Assembly (NCBI GenBank): GCA_903832105.1
Contig: CAILAO010000180.1
Coordinates: 1 to 5,386, forward strand
Direction of reading: 5' to 3'
Length of the DNA stretch: 5,386 bases
DNA from: an uncultured Pseudomonadota bacterium
Lineage (GTDB): Bacteria > Bdellovibrionota_B > Oligoflexia > Oligoflexales > CAILAO01
Positions 5,175 through 5,386 of this stretch are shown piece after piece; within the stretch, counting starts at the first letter, position 1, and the number at the start of each line of letters is the position of its first letter. The position numbers and the translations under genes are program-made. The notes beneath the pieces are model-generated. The model was not told the DNA's origin, did no database searches, and saw nothing but the letters and a program-made list of their open reading frames with translations.

Positions 5175-5203
5175 TTGACCGATCTCCGGCGATGCGGTAA
5201 GGT
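5175..5203 (+). promoter_or_regulatory. Possible promoter of the MFS-like gene
   Basis: TTGACC (5175-5180) and TAAGGT (5198-5203) are spaced by 17 bases, predicting a start near 5210, about 45 bases before the ATG. A 6-bp inverted repeat (GCGGTA 5194-5199, TACCGC 5203-5208) overlaps the -10. The transposon ends only 15 bases before the -35, so upstream activator sites, if any, would have been displaced. Confidence 0.35.
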
Positions 5204-5255
5204 ACCGCCTCCAATGGATTCCATCGGCCGTTTTGAATAACCAAAGGGAGCGAAA

Positions 5256-5386
5256 ATGACCTGGCGCGAGAGGATCGTCGATTTCTTCGGGCTTCGCAAA
5301 AGCATCGTGGCGCTGCTGTTCATGGCGGTCCTCGTCGGCCTCGGGGAAAAGATGGCCGAGCGGTTCCTGCCGATCTACCTCCTCGC
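5256..5386 (+). CDS. Probable MFS transporter, N-terminal part (runs off the window)
   Basis: Only the first 43 codons are present: MTWRERIVDFFGLRKSIV, then a hydrophobic segment ALLFMAVLVGLGEKMAERF and LPIYLL. The amphipathic start, the first membrane helix and the G-E-K-M-A-E-R-F-L-P-I-Y order match the beginning of some major facilitator superfamily permeases in environmental proteobacteria. GGGAG (5246-5250) sits 5 bases before the ATG. The codons are strongly G+C-rich, unlike the genes of the element, so this is probably native chromosome. Substrate cannot be told. The family call rests on a short fragment. Confidence 0.65.
   Translation, partial: MTWRERIVDFFGLRKSIVALLFMAVLVGLGEKMAERFLPIYLL

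Noticed and set aside
5126..5323. Minus-strand frame crossing the right transposon end
   Set aside because: It spans the right end of the element and runs antisense to the MFS-like gene; no motif.

Overview
The window is a piece of a bacterial chromosome carrying a complete, self-delimited mobile element of 4,012 bp (1148-5159). The flanking genes suggest a Gram-negative host: a HicB-family antitoxin, a DUF4282 membrane protein and the start of a GC-rich gene that looks like a major facilitator transporter. The style of these genes, and of the IS1-type transposase and the GRLGG/KGG-type small basic protein, resembles Desulfobacterota/Geobacter-like bacteria. That taxonomic guess rests on recognition only. 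The right flank (5168 onward) is clearly G+C-rich, whereas the element and the first ~500 bases are more A+T-rich.

Left flank (1-1139): a small two-helix membrane protein of DUF4282 type (minus, 33-362); a ~370-base stretch with no convincing gene (363-732); and a 67-residue HicB-family protein (minus, 733-936). The hicB gene has a strong promoter and a good ribosome binding site, but no recognisable hicA beside it. Short direct repeats lie upstream of hicB.

Mobile element (1148-5159): perfect 17-bp terminal inverted repeats (GGTAGTGTCTCAGTTTG) lie at both ends and are bracketed by an exact 8-bp target duplication (TCCTTTTG at 1140-1147 and 5160-5167). Inside, in order, are: (a) a promoter region with a GAAC-N4-GTTC SOS-box-like operator and two further inverted repeats; (b) a 291-residue membrane-anchored protein with a dUTPase/dCTP-deaminase-type fold whose expected catalytic residues are largely replaced; (c) on the minus strand, a single-ORF IS1-family DDE transposase; (d) a divergent promoter region with a perfect 18-bp palindrome; (e) a 379-residue XRE helix-turn-helix plus ImmA/IrrE zinc-protease fusion, tightly coupled to (f) a 161-residue protein of unknown function; (g) on the minus strand, a 78-residue basic KGG-type protein ending tail-to-tail with (f).

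Right flank (5168-5386): a possible promoter and the first 43 codons of a likely MFS transporter. The element sits just upstream of that promoter.

Interpretation: this looks like a transporter IS, an IS1-family element whose ends have captured cargo. The cargo is a nucleotide-pool-type protein and a repressor/protease pair, both recurrent themes in phage defence and toxin-antitoxin loci. The ends, duplication and reading frames are seen directly. The defence role and SOS control are inference.
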